Part shown: in pieces, positions 14,568-24,591 of the stretch
Layout of the letters: each line of letters starts with the position of its first letter
Position numbering within the stretch: the first letter of the stretch is position 1
The notes under the pieces: model-generated
Database searches by the model: none
What the model was told of the DNA's origin: nothing
The model's input: the letters and a program-made list of their open reading frames with translations, nothing else
Source of the DNA: an uncultured Eubacterium sp.
GTDB lineage: Bacteria > Bacillota > Clostridia > Lachnospirales > Lachnospiraceae
DNA: 44,646 nt
Reading direction: 5' to 3'
Assembly (NCBI GenBank): GCA_934316925.1
Contig: CAKREC010000014.1
Span: 1-44,646 of the forward strand
Made by a program: the position numbers and the translations under genes

Positions 14568-15701
14568 TTGGCAGCGGTAGGTATCATTGCAGAATTCAAT
14601 CCATTTCACAAAGGACATGCGTATCTTATGGAACAGGCGAAAAAAATTACCGGGGCAGACTGCGCTGTCATTCTCATGAATGGCGATTTTGTGCAACGGG
14701 GCGAGCCGGCAATAACAAATAAATATGACCGGACAAAAGCTGCGATGGAAGGCGGTGCCGACATGGTCTTCGAACTCCCCGTGCGCTTCGGCATATCCAG
14801 TGCCGGTGATTTTGCTCTGGGCGGCATTATGGCATTGAACCAGCTTGGCTTTATCACGCATCTTGCCTTTGGCAGTGAGAGCGGGGATCTGGCATCCCTG
14901 CAAAAAATTGCGGACATCCTGTTTGCCGAACCGGATTCGTTTCAGCAGTCACTCCGGGAAAATCTTCGCAAAGGCCTTCCCTTTCCTGCCGCAAGAGAGC
15001 AGGCATTGCTTGCAGAATGCCCGGAGCTTTCCATCGACTTTCTGGATCAGCCAAATAATATTCTTGGGATCGAATATCTTCTTGCTCTGAAAAAGACCAA
15101 TTCCCACATCCAGCCGGTCACAATCCCCCGGCTGGGAATGGATTATCATCAGACCAACTATGAACCGGATGTGTTTCCTTCCGCCACACATCTTCGCAAA
15201 GAATGGATCCACCGGGAGCAGCCGCATCTATGCTTTGACGATCTCACCCCGATCCTCGGCTACCAGCTCCTGCAGACACCGGATCTGACGATATACAAAG
15301 ATTTTTCCGCAGACCTGTCCGACCGGGTAAAAAAGAATCTTTCCGGCTTTCAAAATGCAGAAGATTTTGTTCAGCATATACAGTCACGAACTTTCACTGC
15401 CAGCCGTATCCGGCGGAGTCTGCTTCAATGTGTTCTTGGACTTACAGGCACGGAAAAAACCATGCCTTATCTGCGTCTTTTGGGAATGGACCCGGTTTTC
15501 AGCAAAAAAATACAACAGGTATCCCCGGGCTGTAAGATTCTTGCCAATCTCAGCAGAGATGTGAAAAAGCTTACAGAACGTGAATTCCTGTTGTTTCAGA
15601 AAGATTTATTTGCATCCGATCTTTACCGTCAGCTGTGGAACGAAAAATACCACACCACTCTGCCGGTCGAATACCAGCGTTCTCCCTATATCCGTCCGTA
15701 A
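14568..15701 (+). CDS. tmcAL: tRNA(Met) cytidine acetate ligase (YlbM/TmcAL family)
   Basis: 377-residue nucleotidyltransferase-fold enzyme that, in Bacillus, makes N4-acetylcytidine at the wobble position of elongator tRNA-Met from acetate and ATP. The N terminus holds the nucleotide-binding motif GIIAEFNPFHKGH at about 5-17. Further family patterns include MNGDFVQRGEPAI, SPNNILG-like QPNNILGIEYL and the late SASRIRRSLL-like TASRIRRSL. The length is slightly short against about 400. The start codon is TTG at 14568 with AAGGAGG seven bases upstream. The 3' end overlaps that of the convergent malQ by 16 bases. Confidence 0.93.
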   Translation: MAAVGIIAEFNPFHKGHAYLMEQAKKITGADCAVILMNGDFVQRGEPAITNKYDRTKAAMEGGADMVFELPVRFGISSAGDFALGGIMALNQLGFITHLAFGSESGDLASLQKIADILFAEPDSFQQSLRENLRKGLPFPAAREQALLAECPELSIDFLDQPNNILGIEYLLALKKTNSHIQPVTIPRLGMDYHQTNYEPDVFPSATHLRKEWIHREQPHLCFDDLTPILGYQLLQTPDLTIYKDFSADLSDRVKKNLSGFQNAEDFVQHIQSRTFTASRIRRSLLQCVLGLTGTEKTMPYLRLLGMDPVFSKKIQQVSPGCKILANLSRDVKKLTEREFLLFQKDLFASDLYRQLWNEKYHTTLPVEYQRSPYIRP

Positions 15702-17176
15702 AGTCTTGCGGCTTTTCGTATCCGCAGACAAAGATCATCATCAAATACGTCCGGTTTCATACGCCACTTCCAGTTATATCCCAGTGTCGATGGCGTGTTG
15801 ATCCGGGCTTCTTTTCCCAATGTAAGATAATCCTGCATCGGGATCATACACAGATCTCCTTTACTTCCCAGCGCCAGACAGATCAGATCCCAGGTCAGTT
15901 CCTCTGTCGGTGTATCTTTCCTGCGGTTTAGGTAAGCAAGTGCCACCGCTTTCTCCGAATCCGCCATTGTTTCCCACCAGCCATATGTTGTCGTATTATC
16001 ATGCGTACCGGTGTATACCACACAATTTGTATCATAGCGATATGGCAGATAATCACTGTCCTCACTGGCATCAAACGCAAACTGCAGCACCTTCATGCCC
16101 GGGAAACCGGACTCTTTCAGAAGATTTCGTACCCCATCCGTTAAAAAGCCAAGGTCTTCCGCAATGATCGGCAGTTCACCAAACCAATTTTTCAAACGAT
16201 GAAACATCTCAGCTCCCGGTCCCTTTTCCCATTGACCATTTTCCGCTGTCTTATCTCCATAAGGAATTGAATAGTACTCATCAAAACCTCGAAAATGATC
16301 GATCCTGACCATGTCATACCAGGAAAGGCAGACACCGATACGACGGATCCACCAATCATAATTCTGCTTTAGATGTGCATCCCAGTCATATAGCGGATTT
16401 CCCCACAACTGACCGGTTGCAGAAAAGCCATCCGGCGGACATCCTGCTACCGCTTTTGGCTCTCCCTTTTCATCGAACTGGAACAACTCCGGAGATGCCC
16501 ATGTATCGGCACTATCAAGCGCCACATAGATTGGAATATCCCCAATGATCTGAACGCCCCTGTCATTTGCATATTTCTTCAGTTTGCTCCACTGACTGGA
16601 AAATTCAAATTGCAAAAATTGATAAAAGTCAATCTGATGCTGTAACTGGTTCTGATACCGTTCCATAGCCTCCGGCTTGCGAAAGCGGATATCATCCTCC
16701 CACTCCAGATAACTCTCGCCTTTTTTTTCATCTTTGATTGCCATAAACAGCGCATAATCTTTCAACCAGACTGTGTTTTTATCAACAAATTCACGATATT
16801 CTGCCTGTTCCCGGCAGTTGCTCCGCTCAAATGCCGTCTTCAAAAGAGTAAACCGCGACGAATACAATTCACTGTACTCAACCCAGTCCTCACTCGTACC
16901 GGCACTTTCTTTTTCACATTCTTCTTTTGTCAGATAGCCTTTTTCGATCAAAGTTTCCAATGAGATAAAATATGGATTTCCGGCAAATGTCGAAAATGAC
17001 TGGTACGGCGAATCCCCATATCCGGTTGGTCCCATAGGAAGGATCTGCCAGTAACGCTGACCCGCTTTCTGCAATTGATCCACAAAATCATATGCCGCCT
17101 GATCAAAACAGCCAATCCCATAAGCCGATGGCAGACTGGCGATCGGCATTAAAATCCCGCAACTTCTCATAGCCAC
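15686..17176 (-). CDS. malQ: 4-alpha-glucanotransferase (amylomaltase)
   Basis: 496-residue GH77 enzyme that transfers alpha-1,4-glucan segments between maltodextrins. The nucleophile is D293 in VRIDHFRGFD and the acid/base E340 in IIAEDLG. The GH77 patterns SLPSAYGIG, GPTGYGDSPYQSFS near 49-62, GDIPIYVALDSAD near 212 and TGTHDNTTTYGWW near 390 are all present. Start taken as GTG at 17176 (GGGG upstream); an ATG two codons in is nearly as good. Last gene of a five-gene operon, 12 bases after the foldase gene, and fits with glgC/glgD nearby in glycogen metabolism. Confidence 0.96.
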   Translation of the reverse strand: MAMRSCGILMPIASLPSAYGIGCFDQAAYDFVDQLQKAGQRYWQILPMGPTGYGDSPYQSFSTFAGNPYFISLETLIEKGYLTKEECEKESAGTSEDWVEYSELYSSRFTLLKTAFERSNCREQAEYREFVDKNTVWLKDYALFMAIKDEKKGESYLEWEDDIRFRKPEAMERYQNQLQHQIDFYQFLQFEFSSQWSKLKKYANDRGVQIIGDIPIYVALDSADTWASPELFQFDEKGEPKAVAGCPPDGFSATGQLWGNPLYDWDAHLKQNYDWWIRRIGVCLSWYDMVRIDHFRGFDEYYSIPYGDKTAENGQWEKGPGAEMFHRLKNWFGELPIIAEDLGFLTDGVRNLLKESGFPGMKVLQFAFDASEDSDYLPYRYDTNCVVYTGTHDNTTTYGWWETMADSEKAVALAYLNRRKDTPTEELTWDLICLALGSKGDLCMIPMQDYLTLGKEARINTPSTLGYNWKWRMKPDVFDDDLCLRIRKAARLYGRI

Positions 17177-17188
17177 CGCTGCCCCTTT

Positions 17189-18178
17189 CTACAATTTATC
17201 TACTAAAAGAGATTTACTTACCCGGACTCCATAGTTTTCCGACCACTGACTATAGGCCTCCTGAAAAGCTTTTACCTGTCGTTCTGCAATCAGATCATTT
17301 TTGTACTCTTCATTGATCGTTTTATTCGAAGTCTCTACACAATACGCAATATAAAAACCATCAGACTCTTCTACAACCCCGGTTGTCTCATATTGTTTCA
17401 ATGCCAGCACTGCCGATGCCAGATTGGTTCTGGTATCCATCTGACCGACCAGACACTCAATGTCATCGGTCCCCTGTGTATTTTCCTTGGCAAATTTATA
17501 AAAGTTTCCTTCCAGTTTTTTCGCCTGTGCGCTCAGGTTCTCAGCGGTTGCGCGAACCGTCTCCTTGTTGCCATCCGTATACGGAAGATAGATCAACTGC
17601 ACCCTTGCTGCTTTCGCTTGATCCGCCAGCACATTCACATCCACTTTTCCCGTTACCACATTGTACATTTTCTGTGCAAGTTTGTTTTCCTCAAATACCT
17701 GTGTCAAAAGTGCCTGCGTGATCCCCTTTTGCTTCATGGTATCTTCATCCATGCCCTCGCAGATCGTCTGTGCATTGTGGTCGGCTTCCTCTTTCTCATC
17801 AGCTTCCAGAACCGTACCGTCTGCTGCCGCTGCTTTCGCGATCACCTTTACCTGAATGATCATACGGACAACATCTTCAATCGCTTCCTGGCCTACCGTC
17901 TTCTGGGCGGTATCGGTCTGATAACTCCACAAAGCATCGGTCAGCGTCTCTTCATACTGATCCTTCATCACATTATAATAAATCTTGAACTCATTATAGG
18001 TAACCTGGGTTTTTCCCACCGCGATCACAACGGAGTCGTCGCTCAAAGTACCGTTGCTTACCGCTGTCGCACTTTCTTTCTGATCAACGGTCTCCTCTGC
18101 CGGCTCCTGCTTTCCACAAGCCACACAGCTAAGCAGCATGATCATAACAAGAAAAATAGCTGTTAATCGTTTTTTCAT
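17189..18178 (-). CDS. Extracytoplasmic foldase lipoprotein (PrsA/SurA-like peptidyl-prolyl isomerase)
   Basis: 329 residues. A lipoprotein signal peptide with lipobox CVAC puts the lipidated cysteine at about residue 21, so the protein sits on the outer face of the membrane. A SurA_N-like helical region (about 50-180) is followed by a parvulin-like region from about 190, with ARVQLIYLPYTDG, FYKFAKENTQ and ESDGFYIAYCVE. The parvulin core is divergent, so isomerase activity is not certain; a chaperone role is possible. The ATG overlaps the mfd stop by four bases. Mfd-foldase pairing is common in clostridial genomes. Confidence 0.82.
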   Translation of the reverse strand: MKKRLTAIFLVMIMLLSCVACGKQEPAEETVDQKESATAVSNGTLSDDSVVIAVGKTQVTYNEFKIYYNVMKDQYEETLTDALWSYQTDTAQKTVGQEAIEDVVRMIIQVKVIAKAAAADGTVLEADEKEEADHNAQTICEGMDEDTMKQKGITQALLTQVFEENKLAQKMYNVVTGKVDVNVLADQAKAARVQLIYLPYTDGNKETVRATAENLSAQAKKLEGNFYKFAKENTQGTDDIECLVGQMDTRTNLASAVLALKQYETTGVVEESDGFYIAYCVETSNKTINEEYKNDLIAERQVKAFQEAYSQWSENYGVRVSKSLLVDKL

Positions 18179-21100
18179 TCTGTCTTTCCTCCACTTTCTG
18201 AATCTACCACTAATGTCATAATATCATCTACGATCCGGTTTGCATCTTCCAACACTTTTTTCTGGTTTTTCGAAGATTCCATCTGATATACAAATTTAGG
18301 GGTTCCCCCTGGCACAAACCGGAGTTTGCCACGGTACTGTTCGATCAGTGCCGGGATCTTCGCCGGATCATATTTTGCCTGCGGATATATCTCAAACTGC
18401 AAAGATTCCTGTTTCCCTGAAATCTCCGTAATATATCCTTCATGAGCGCGGGCCTTCAAAAGTGCAATGTCGAGCAGATTCATAACGCTCTTTGGCACTT
18501 CTCCGAAACGATCCAGAAGTTCATCCAGCATATCGCTTTTTTCCTCTTCTGTTTCAATCTCCGCAATCCGCTTGTATACATCCAGTTTTTGTAATTCGTT
18601 TTTAATATAACTGACCGGAATAAACGCGTCAACCTTTATCTCGATATTTGTGGCAAAGTCTTCTTTGTCCACCGACTCGCCCTTCAAACGCTTGACTGCC
18701 TCATTCAGCATTTTGCAATATAGATCATATCCGACCGCCTCCATGTGACCATGCTGTTTGGCTCCAAGCAGGTTGCCGGCTCCACGGATCTCAAGATCTC
18801 TCATGGAAATTTTAAATCCGGATCCAAGCTCTGTAAATTCCTTAATCGCAGCCAGACGTTTTTCCGCCACTTCTTTCAGCATTTTGTCGCGTTTATACAT
18901 AAGAAATGCGTATGCCGTGCGGTTGCTTCGTCCAACTCGTCCACGAAGCTGATATAACTGCGACAGTCCCAGACGATCCGCATCCTCGATCATGATCGTA
19001 TTTACATTCGGAATATCCAGACCGGTCTCCACGATCGTAGTCGCCACAAGAACATCAATTTCTCCGCTGACAAACTGGAACATCGTTTTTTCCATCTCTC
19101 GCTCATGCATCTGACCATGACAGAATGCAACGCTTGCCTCCGGCACTAGTTTGGCGATCTCATTAGCAACAATGTCCATATTGCCAACACGGTTATATAC
19201 ATAATATACCTGTCCCCCACGGCTCAGCTCCCGAAGGATTGCTTCTCGCACGATCTCCTCATTTTTCTCCATAACAAATGTCTGGATCGGCATACGATCT
19301 ACCGGTGGCTCTTCCAAAACACTCATATCCCGGATTCCAACAAGGCTCATGTGCAGAGTTCTCGGAATCGGAGTTGCCGTCAGCGTCAAAACATCAATAT
19401 CATTTTTGAGCTGTTTCAATTTTTCTTTATGCGTAACACCAAAACGCTGTTCCTCATCCACCATCAGCAGACCGAGGTTCTTATATGTGATTCCTTTTCC
19501 CAATAAACGATGGGTTCCGATCACAATATCGACCGTTCCATTTTTCAGTCCCTCAATGGTCTTTTTCTGCTGTGCCGGTGTACGAAGCCGGCACAAGAGC
19601 TCTACATTGATTCCAAAATTTTTCATTCGCTGCGAAAAATTATTATAATGCTGCACCGCAAGAATTGTTGTAGGAACCAGAAATGCCACCTGGCATCCAT
19701 CCATAACCGCTTTAAATGCCGCGCGGATCGCAATCTCGGTTTTGCCAAATCCAACATCCCCACAGATCAGGCGGTCCATGATCCTGGTGCTCTCCATATC
19801 CGCCTTGGTCGCCTCGATCGCGCGAAGCTGATCGTCCGTTTCTTCATACGGAAACATTTCTTCAAATTCACGCTGCCAGGTCGTGTCTTTTTCAAACGGA
19901 TGTCCGGGTTTTTCCTGCCGTTTGGCATAAAGTTCCACCAGTTCTTTCGCGATCTCCTGCACCGCCCCGCGGACTCTGGTCTTTGTTTTCTTCCATTCCG
20001 GTGAATTTAACCGGTTCAATTTCGGTGGTTTGGCATCCGCCCCGGCATATTTTTGCAACACTTCCAGAGAAGTTGCCGGAACATACAGATTGCTTCCCGC
20101 CGCATATGATATTTTCAGGTAGTCTTTGATCACATGCTCCCGTTCTATTTTCTCAATTCCCTGATATATTCCAAGACCGTGGTTTTCATGTACGACATAA
20201 TCTCCGATCTTCAGATCCTGAAAGCTGTGGATCGCCGTCCCCTCATAACGCTTAATCTTTTTGCGTTTTTTCTTCTTCAATCCGCCGAAAATGTCGCTCT
20301 CTGTAACAACCATAAAGGCAAGTGCCGGATACTCAAATCCATGCCGGATACTTCCCTTGGTCACCATCACTTCTCCCGGCTTGAGTCCATGGCTCATCGC
20401 ACCATCGTAGTTCGCCATAATGTCAAAATCCAGAAGATCCTGACACAGCCGCCGCCCTCTTGTCTCTGACGCAGACACCAGCAAAATGCCGTATTTTTTG
20501 CGTTGATACCGCTGGATATCTTTTGCTAAGATGGAAAAATTATTGTTATACGATGGCGCAGACTGCACTTGAAAAGTAAACTGCTGCCGGATTGAAAATT
20601 CTTTCAGCGCCGTATCCATCGTCGTCATAAGCACAAGTGGATATCGCTGCAGTTTAGCAAGCACCGTCGGTACAGAATACAAAACATCCATCTGTTTTGG
20701 CAGAATATATCCTTTTTCCAGCCGTCCTGACATACTCTCCCGGAATTCGTACTCCACTGCCTCCGCTTTTTCCAGACAACGGTTTGGTTCATCCAGAAAA
20801 ACTACGACTTTCCGGTTTTCAAAATAATCAAAAAAGGAAACCGTTTCTTTCGTAAAATAAGAAATATAACTTTCTACGTTGACCAGGCCATGATACGCCC
20901 GAAAGGTCTCGCAAAAATTTTCTATATTTTCCTGAAGACGGGACGCTTCCTGCTTCTTCCCATCCTCTTTCAGTTTTTTTACCTGTATCTCAAGATCTTT
21001 TCCAATATTGTGAATCCCCCGTGCCGCCATGTCCTGTGTCATAAACACCTCAGCCGCCGGAAAGATCGTAATTTCATCCAGCTGTTCCACCGAGCGCTGG

Positions 21101-21723
21101 CTCTCCACATCAATACTGCGGATGCCATCCACTACATCGCCCCAGAATTCGATTCGGGAAGGAGTCTCTTCGGTGAGTGCAAATACATCCAGTATCCCGC
21201 CGCGAACAGAAAATTCACCTTCCCGCTCCACCTGCGAAACATTCTCATAACCCATATCAGACAATCTTTTCTGAAGTTCCTTTAAATCCCACTCGTCATC
21301 CAGCGCAATGTGAATCGCATTTTGAGCATAACAAGAAAAAGGCATGCAAAAATCCATACCTCCATCCATGGTTGTGACAATTGTAACCGGCTCACCACTT
21401 GCCAATGCCTGGATCACCTTTAACCGCTCTTTCACGATCGCCTGTCCATGCACATCCGCACTGTAAAAAATAAGATCCTTTGCCGGATAGTACAACACAT
21501 TGCTTCGATAGATGCCGTAGTCCTCCATAATCTCTTTGGCTCTTACCTCATTGTGGGTAACAATGAGTCTGACATCAAAATCATCCTCCATACCATACAC
21601 AAAATGACACTTCTGGATATCCAGACATCCTGACACCTGTACCGGTGTATTCCCCTGCTCCACTGCTATCTTAAGTTCATTGTATTCTTCCCATTCCCGC
21701 AATGGTGCTAATAATGTTTCCAC
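18175..21723 (-). CDS. mfd: Transcription-repair coupling factor Mfd
   Basis: 1182-residue DNA translocase that removes stalled RNA polymerase at lesions and recruits UvrA. N-terminal UvrB-like modules occupy about 1-350. An RNA-polymerase interaction (CarD/RID) domain lies near 505-580 (IGDYVVHENHGLGIYQGIE). The RecG-type helicase follows: Walker A GDVGFGKTE near 655, the DEEQ box near 756 and QLRGRVGRSNR near 929. A C-terminal TRCF domain ends the protein. Length is normal. The start codon is GTG with AGAGG in the last codons of pth, three bases after the pth stop. Confidence 0.97.
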   Translation of the reverse strand: METLLAPLREWEEYNELKIAVEQGNTPVQVSGCLDIQKCHFVYGMEDDFDVRLIVTHNEVRAKEIMEDYGIYRSNVLYYPAKDLIFYSADVHGQAIVKERLKVIQALASGEPVTIVTTMDGGMDFCMPFSCYAQNAIHIALDDEWDLKELQKRLSDMGYENVSQVEREGEFSVRGGILDVFALTEETPSRIEFWGDVVDGIRSIDVESQRSVEQLDEITIFPAAEVFMTQDMAARGIHNIGKDLEIQVKKLKEDGKKQEASRLQENIENFCETFRAYHGLVNVESYISYFTKETVSFFDYFENRKVVVFLDEPNRCLEKAEAVEYEFRESMSGRLEKGYILPKQMDVLYSVPTVLAKLQRYPLVLMTTMDTALKEFSIRQQFTFQVQSAPSYNNNFSILAKDIQRYQRKKYGILLVSASETRGRRLCQDLLDFDIMANYDGAMSHGLKPGEVMVTKGSIRHGFEYPALAFMVVTESDIFGGLKKKKRKKIKRYEGTAIHSFQDLKIGDYVVHENHGLGIYQGIEKIEREHVIKDYLKISYAAGSNLYVPATSLEVLQKYAGADAKPPKLNRLNSPEWKKTKTRVRGAVQEIAKELVELYAKRQEKPGHPFEKDTTWQREFEEMFPYEETDDQLRAIEATKADMESTRIMDRLICGDVGFGKTEIAIRAAFKAVMDGCQVAFLVPTTILAVQHYNNFSQRMKNFGINVELLCRLRTPAQQKKTIEGLKNGTVDIVIGTHRLLGKGITYKNLGLLMVDEEQRFGVTHKEKLKQLKNDIDVLTLTATPIPRTLHMSLVGIRDMSVLEEPPVDRMPIQTFVMEKNEEIVREAILRELSRGGQVYYVYNRVGNMDIVANEIAKLVPEASVAFCHGQMHEREMEKTMFQFVSGEIDVLVATTIVETGLDIPNVNTIMIEDADRLGLSQLYQLRGRVGRSNRTAYAFLMYKRDKMLKEVAEKRLAAIKEFTELGSGFKISMRDLEIRGAGNLLGAKQHGHMEAVGYDLYCKMLNEAVKRLKGESVDKEDFATNIEIKVDAFIPVSYIKNELQKLDVYKRIAEIETEEEKSDMLDELLDRFGEVPKSVMNLLDIALLKARAHEGYITEISGKQESLQFEIYPQAKYDPAKIPALIEQYRGKLRFVPGGTPKFVYQMESSKNQKKVLEDANRIVDDIMTLVVDSESGGKTE

Positions 21724-21726
21724 AAA

Positions 21727-22302
21727 TTACCTCTCTACTTTTCTTCCATTTACCTGATTCATCGCCGCTTCTACCCCATCGGTAAGGATCGTCGAAACTG
21801 CAAGATCCGTCAGCGCAAATACATCCCGGAACATCCCGTCCTCTTCCTTTGAAAAACGTCCCAGCACATGTTTTACCAGATCTCCGCCTTCGGGTTTTGC
21901 TCCAACGCCGACTTTCACTCTTGGGAACTCCTGGGTCCCCAGATGTGAAATAATACTCTTGATCCCGTTGTGTCCTCCCGCACTTCCTTTCGGCCGCACA
22001 CGGATCTGACCTACATCCAGGCTAATATCATCATATACAATGATAATATCTTCCGGCTCCAGTTTATAAAAATCAGCCAGCGCCCGCACACTTTCTCCAC
22101 TGTTATTCATATATGTCTGTGGTTGTGCCAGCATGACTTTCTGTCCTGCTATCATTCCCTTTCCTACAAGTGCTTTTCCTTCTTTGCTCTTCAAAGGGAT
22201 CTGATATTCGTCACTCAAGTACGTAATGGCATCAAATCCAATATTGTGTCTGGTAGCCGCATATTCTCTACCTGGATTTCCCAATCCTACGATCAAAAAC
22301 AT
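21727..22302 (-). CDS. pth: Peptidyl-tRNA hydrolase
   Basis: 191-residue esterase that frees tRNA from prematurely released peptidyl-tRNA. The catalytic His is H19 in ATRHNIGFD, with N10 in GLGNPGREY; further motifs are PQTYMNNSGES near 60-70, VYDDISLDVG near 94 and GSAGGHNGIKSI near 110. Complete and of usual length. Start behind AGAGGAA. It lies between the phosphatase gene (12 bases upstream) and mfd, a widespread arrangement in Firmicutes. Confidence 0.97.
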   Translation of the reverse strand: MFLIVGLGNPGREYAATRHNIGFDAITYLSDEYQIPLKSKEGKALVGKGMIAGQKVMLAQPQTYMNNSGESVRALADFYKLEPEDIIIVYDDISLDVGQIRVRPKGSAGGHNGIKSIISHLGTQEFPRVKVGVGAKPEGGDLVKHVLGRFSKEEDGMFRDVFALTDLAVSTILTDGVEAAMNQVNGRKVER

Positions 22303-22314
22303 AATCTATTCCTC

Positions 22315-23046
22315 TCAATCTATTCTTTCGCCCTCTTTGCCATATGTTTCACAAAATCTGGCATGAAATGCCGGCGGCTCATCTGCTACATACAAATGAG
22401 AAATATCTCCAAATGAGCTGACACGGAATGACGCAATTCCTTTCCGACGTTCTTCCGTATTGATCGTTGTCACGGAAGTCGGAGCCGCACAAAATCCATG
22501 CCACAACACCATCGGTGAAATACCAAGAAGATGGCTGAGCATCACACATTCGACCCCAAAATGGCAAAAGAAGACAATGCGGTCGGTATTCGCATTTTCA
22601 ACCCGGTAGTAATTGTTCTCCCGGACATAACCGTGTGAAGCCAGCAGATCGTCCAGCCCTTTGGCAACCCATTCATACTCCTGCTGCACCGTACTGTCCT
22701 TCATAATATCGGTCTGACACCAGAGGTCTTTATCGTAATATTTTTCTTCTATCGTCCAATCCTGTGGAAGCCAGTCCCAGGAAATTGATTTTTCCGGTTT
22801 ATTGGGTTTCGCGATCTTGGCACGGAAAAACTCCTGCAACCATGGTAATTCGGTTGCCTGACGATCCAGTTTCTTCATGGTCAGACTGGCCGTGTCCTTT
22901 GCCCGCCCCAGCGGGGATACATAAAAATCTTTTACCTCAAGCTTTGCCAGACGCTCAGAAAGAAGTTCTGCCTCTTTCCAACCCTTTTCTGTAAGGGAAT
23001 CAATCGAATAGTCCGGATCCCCATGTCGAATAATCAAAATCTGCAT
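22315..23046 (-). CDS. Histidine phosphatase (phosphoglycerate mutase-like) family protein
   Basis: 243 residues. The catalytic RHG motif appears at the N terminus as IIRHGDPDYS, the usual SPLGRAKDTA follows near 55, and the second catalytic histidine is in FFCHFGVE near 168. The middle (about 85-130) has an extra segment rich in tryptophan and acidic residues. Family members act on phosphate esters from sugars to nucleotides; the substrate is unknown. Start behind GGAG. First gene of the operon continuing into pth, mfd, the foldase and malQ. Confidence 0.88.
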   Translation of the reverse strand: MQILIIRHGDPDYSIDSLTEKGWKEAELLSERLAKLEVKDFYVSPLGRAKDTASLTMKKLDRQATELPWLQEFFRAKIAKPNKPEKSISWDWLPQDWTIEEKYYDKDLWCQTDIMKDSTVQQEYEWVAKGLDDLLASHGYVRENNYYRVENANTDRIVFFCHFGVECVMLSHLLGISPMVLWHGFCAAPTSVTTINTEERRKGIASFRVSSFGDISHLYVADEPPAFHARFCETYGKEGERID

Positions 23047-23084
23047 ATTGTTCTCCTTCCAACAGACATAAAATATCTTGTATC

Positions 23085-23113
23085 ATTATAACGGAATCTC
23101 ATACATTTGAAAA
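23085..23113 (-). promoter_or_regulatory. Promoter of the phosphatase-pth-mfd-foldase-malQ operon
   Basis: Minus strand TTTCAA (23113-23108), 17-bp spacer, perfect TATAAT (23090-23085), directly after the spoVG terminator. Confidence 0.65.
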
Positions 23114-23124
23114 TATCATATTTT

Positions 23125-23153
23125 AAAAAGGGGCCGTCCTCAGACAGCCCCTC
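23125..23153 (-). terminator. Terminator of spoVG
   Basis: Minus strand GGGGCTGTC pairs with GACGGCCCC (nine pairs, one wobble, loop TGAG), followed by a T-run at 23130-23125. Confidence 0.88.
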
Positions 23154-23171
23154 TATCGTCAATACACCCGT

Positions 23172-23441
23172 TTACTGTGCCGGCAATGCTAATGCCTGCT
23201 CATACTTCTCCAAAATCATGTCCTGCAAAACGCCTCTCATATTTCCGTGGATCGGATGAGCGATGTCACGGTATTCCCCATCTGGTGTGCGTTTGCTTGG
23301 CATGGCAATAAATAAACCCTTGTCGCCTTCGATCACTTTAATATCATGAACTACAAAGGCGTCATCAAACGTAACGGATACGACAGCTTTCATTTTCGAA
23401 TCCTTGTTGATCACACGAATCCGAATATCTGTTATCTGCAT
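23172..23441 (-). CDS. spoVG: Septation/sporulation regulator SpoVG
   Basis: 89-residue SpoVG, a small nucleic-acid-binding regulator that affects septation, sporulation and, in other Firmicutes, capsule and virulence genes. Family patterns: MQITDIRIR at the start, [20 protein letters not shown] near 18-37, and [23 protein letters not shown] near 43-65. Full length. AGGGGGAAGAGGG precedes the ATG. It is 30 bases downstream of glgD with no terminator between, so it may be the third gene of the glgC-glgD unit; no separate promoter was found. Confidence 0.96.
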   Translation of the reverse strand: MQITDIRIRVINKDSKMKAVVSVTFDDAFVVHDIKVIEGDKGLFIAMPSKRTPDGEYRDIAHPIHGNMRGVLQDMILEKYEQALALPAQ

Positions 23442-23462
23442 CCCTCTTCCCCCTTTACATCA

Positions 23463-23487
23463 AACCGTTCTAAAGTACATAACGGTT
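23463..23487 (-). repeat. Inverted repeat around the glgD stop codon
   Basis: AACCGTT (23463-23469) and AACGGTT (23481-23487) form a perfect 7-bp stem with an 11-nt loop that contains the glgD stop. No T-run follows, so it is not a normal terminator; it could act as an mRNA-processing or stability element between glgD and spoVG. Confidence 0.4.
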
Positions 23488-24591
23488 ATTCTGTTCTACC
23501 ACGATCTGAACTTCATCCGGTGAGCCTTTGTATTCAGCACCACTCTTGATCGTTCCATGACTTTCCACGATGCAGTTCTCTATCGTAACATTATCGCCAA
23601 TATAAACGTCATTTAAAATGATCGAATTCCGGATCGTAACATTGTTTCCAACATACACTTCCTTAAATAACAAGGAGTTGCTTACCTCTCCATTAATAAT
23701 ACAGCCGCTGGCAATCAAACTGTTTTTCACACAAGAGCCGGCATTGTACTTAGCCGGTGGCAGATCTTCAATCTTTGATGCGATCTGTGGGTACTCATTG
23801 AAAAAGTACTCCCGGATCTCTTTCTTCAGAAAATCCATATTGGTCTCATAATAAGACTGAACGGTTGTAATATTTTTCCAGTATGACTCCAGTGGATAAG
23901 AATACAGCTTCTTGATTCCTTTATATCGGATGAAGACATCTTTTACCAGATCAAATCCGCCCTCTTCCTGAGCCCGTTCGATCATCTCGATCAACTGACG
24001 CCGGCGCACTACATAGATGCCGGCAGAAACCAGATGTTTGTCTGTCATGATCGGTTTTTCTTCCAGATCCGTGATCAGACCATTGGCCTGTGCGCTGATC
24101 ACACCAAACCGGGTCGGATCCTCTACTTCCTGCAGCTCTTTCGTAACAATCGTAATGTCAGCACCTTTGGTAATATGATATTCCAAAAGCTTATTCATAT
24201 CCATCTTATACACGCAGTCACCTGATGCAATAATAACATATGGTTCATGACTTCCTTTGAGGAAATCAATATTCTGCGCGATCGCATCCGCTGTTCCGCG
24301 ATACCACTGATTGTTGTCCTGCGTCTGTGTCGGCGTAAATACAAACAGACCGCCCTGCTTACGTCCAAAATCCCACCACTTGGATGAATTCAAGTGAGTT
24401 GCCAGAGATTTGGCATTGTACTGTGTGAAAACTCCCACTTTGTTGATCTGGGAATTTGCCATATTACTCAACGCAAAATCAATACTGCGGTAATCACATG
24501 CAATCGGCATCGCAGCAGTCGCTCTTTTTTGGGTCAATTCCTTCATGCGGCTGCTGGAACCGCCCGCTAAGATCAATCCAATCGCTCTCAT
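23470..24591 (-). CDS. glgD: Glucose-1-phosphate adenylyltransferase subunit GlgD
   Basis: 373-residue GlgD, the partner subunit of GlgC in Firmicutes. An N-terminal nucleotidyltransferase fold (about 1-250) is followed by a left-handed beta-helix hexapeptide region with [21 protein letters not shown] and [10 protein letters not shown]. The pyrophosphorylase loop reads GGSSSRM instead of GGxGxRL; this fits the known role of GlgD as a subunit with little catalysis that modulates GlgC. The ATG overlaps the glgC stop by four bases. Confidence 0.95.
   Translation of the reverse strand: MRAIGLILAGGSSSRMKELTQKRATAAMPIACDYRSIDFALSNMANSQINKVGVFTQYNAKSLATHLNSSKWWDFGRKQGGLFVFTPTQTQDNNQWYRGTADAIAQNIDFLKGSHEPYVIIASGDCVYKMDMNKLLEYHITKGADITIVTKELQEVEDPTRFGVISAQANGLITDLEEKPIMTDKHLVSAGIYVVRRRQLIEMIERAQEEGGFDLVKDVFIRYKGIKKLYSYPLESYWKNITTVQSYYETNMDFLKKEIREYFFNEYPQIASKIEDLPPAKYNAGSCVKNSLIASGCIINGEVSNSLLFKEVYVGNNVTIRNSIILNDVYIGDNVTIENCIVESHGTIKSGAEYKGSPDEVQIVVEQNNRYVL

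Noticed and set aside
17393..18166. 257-codon plus-strand frame
   Set aside because: Antisense to the foldase lipoprotein gene, which has an intact signal peptide and operon context.
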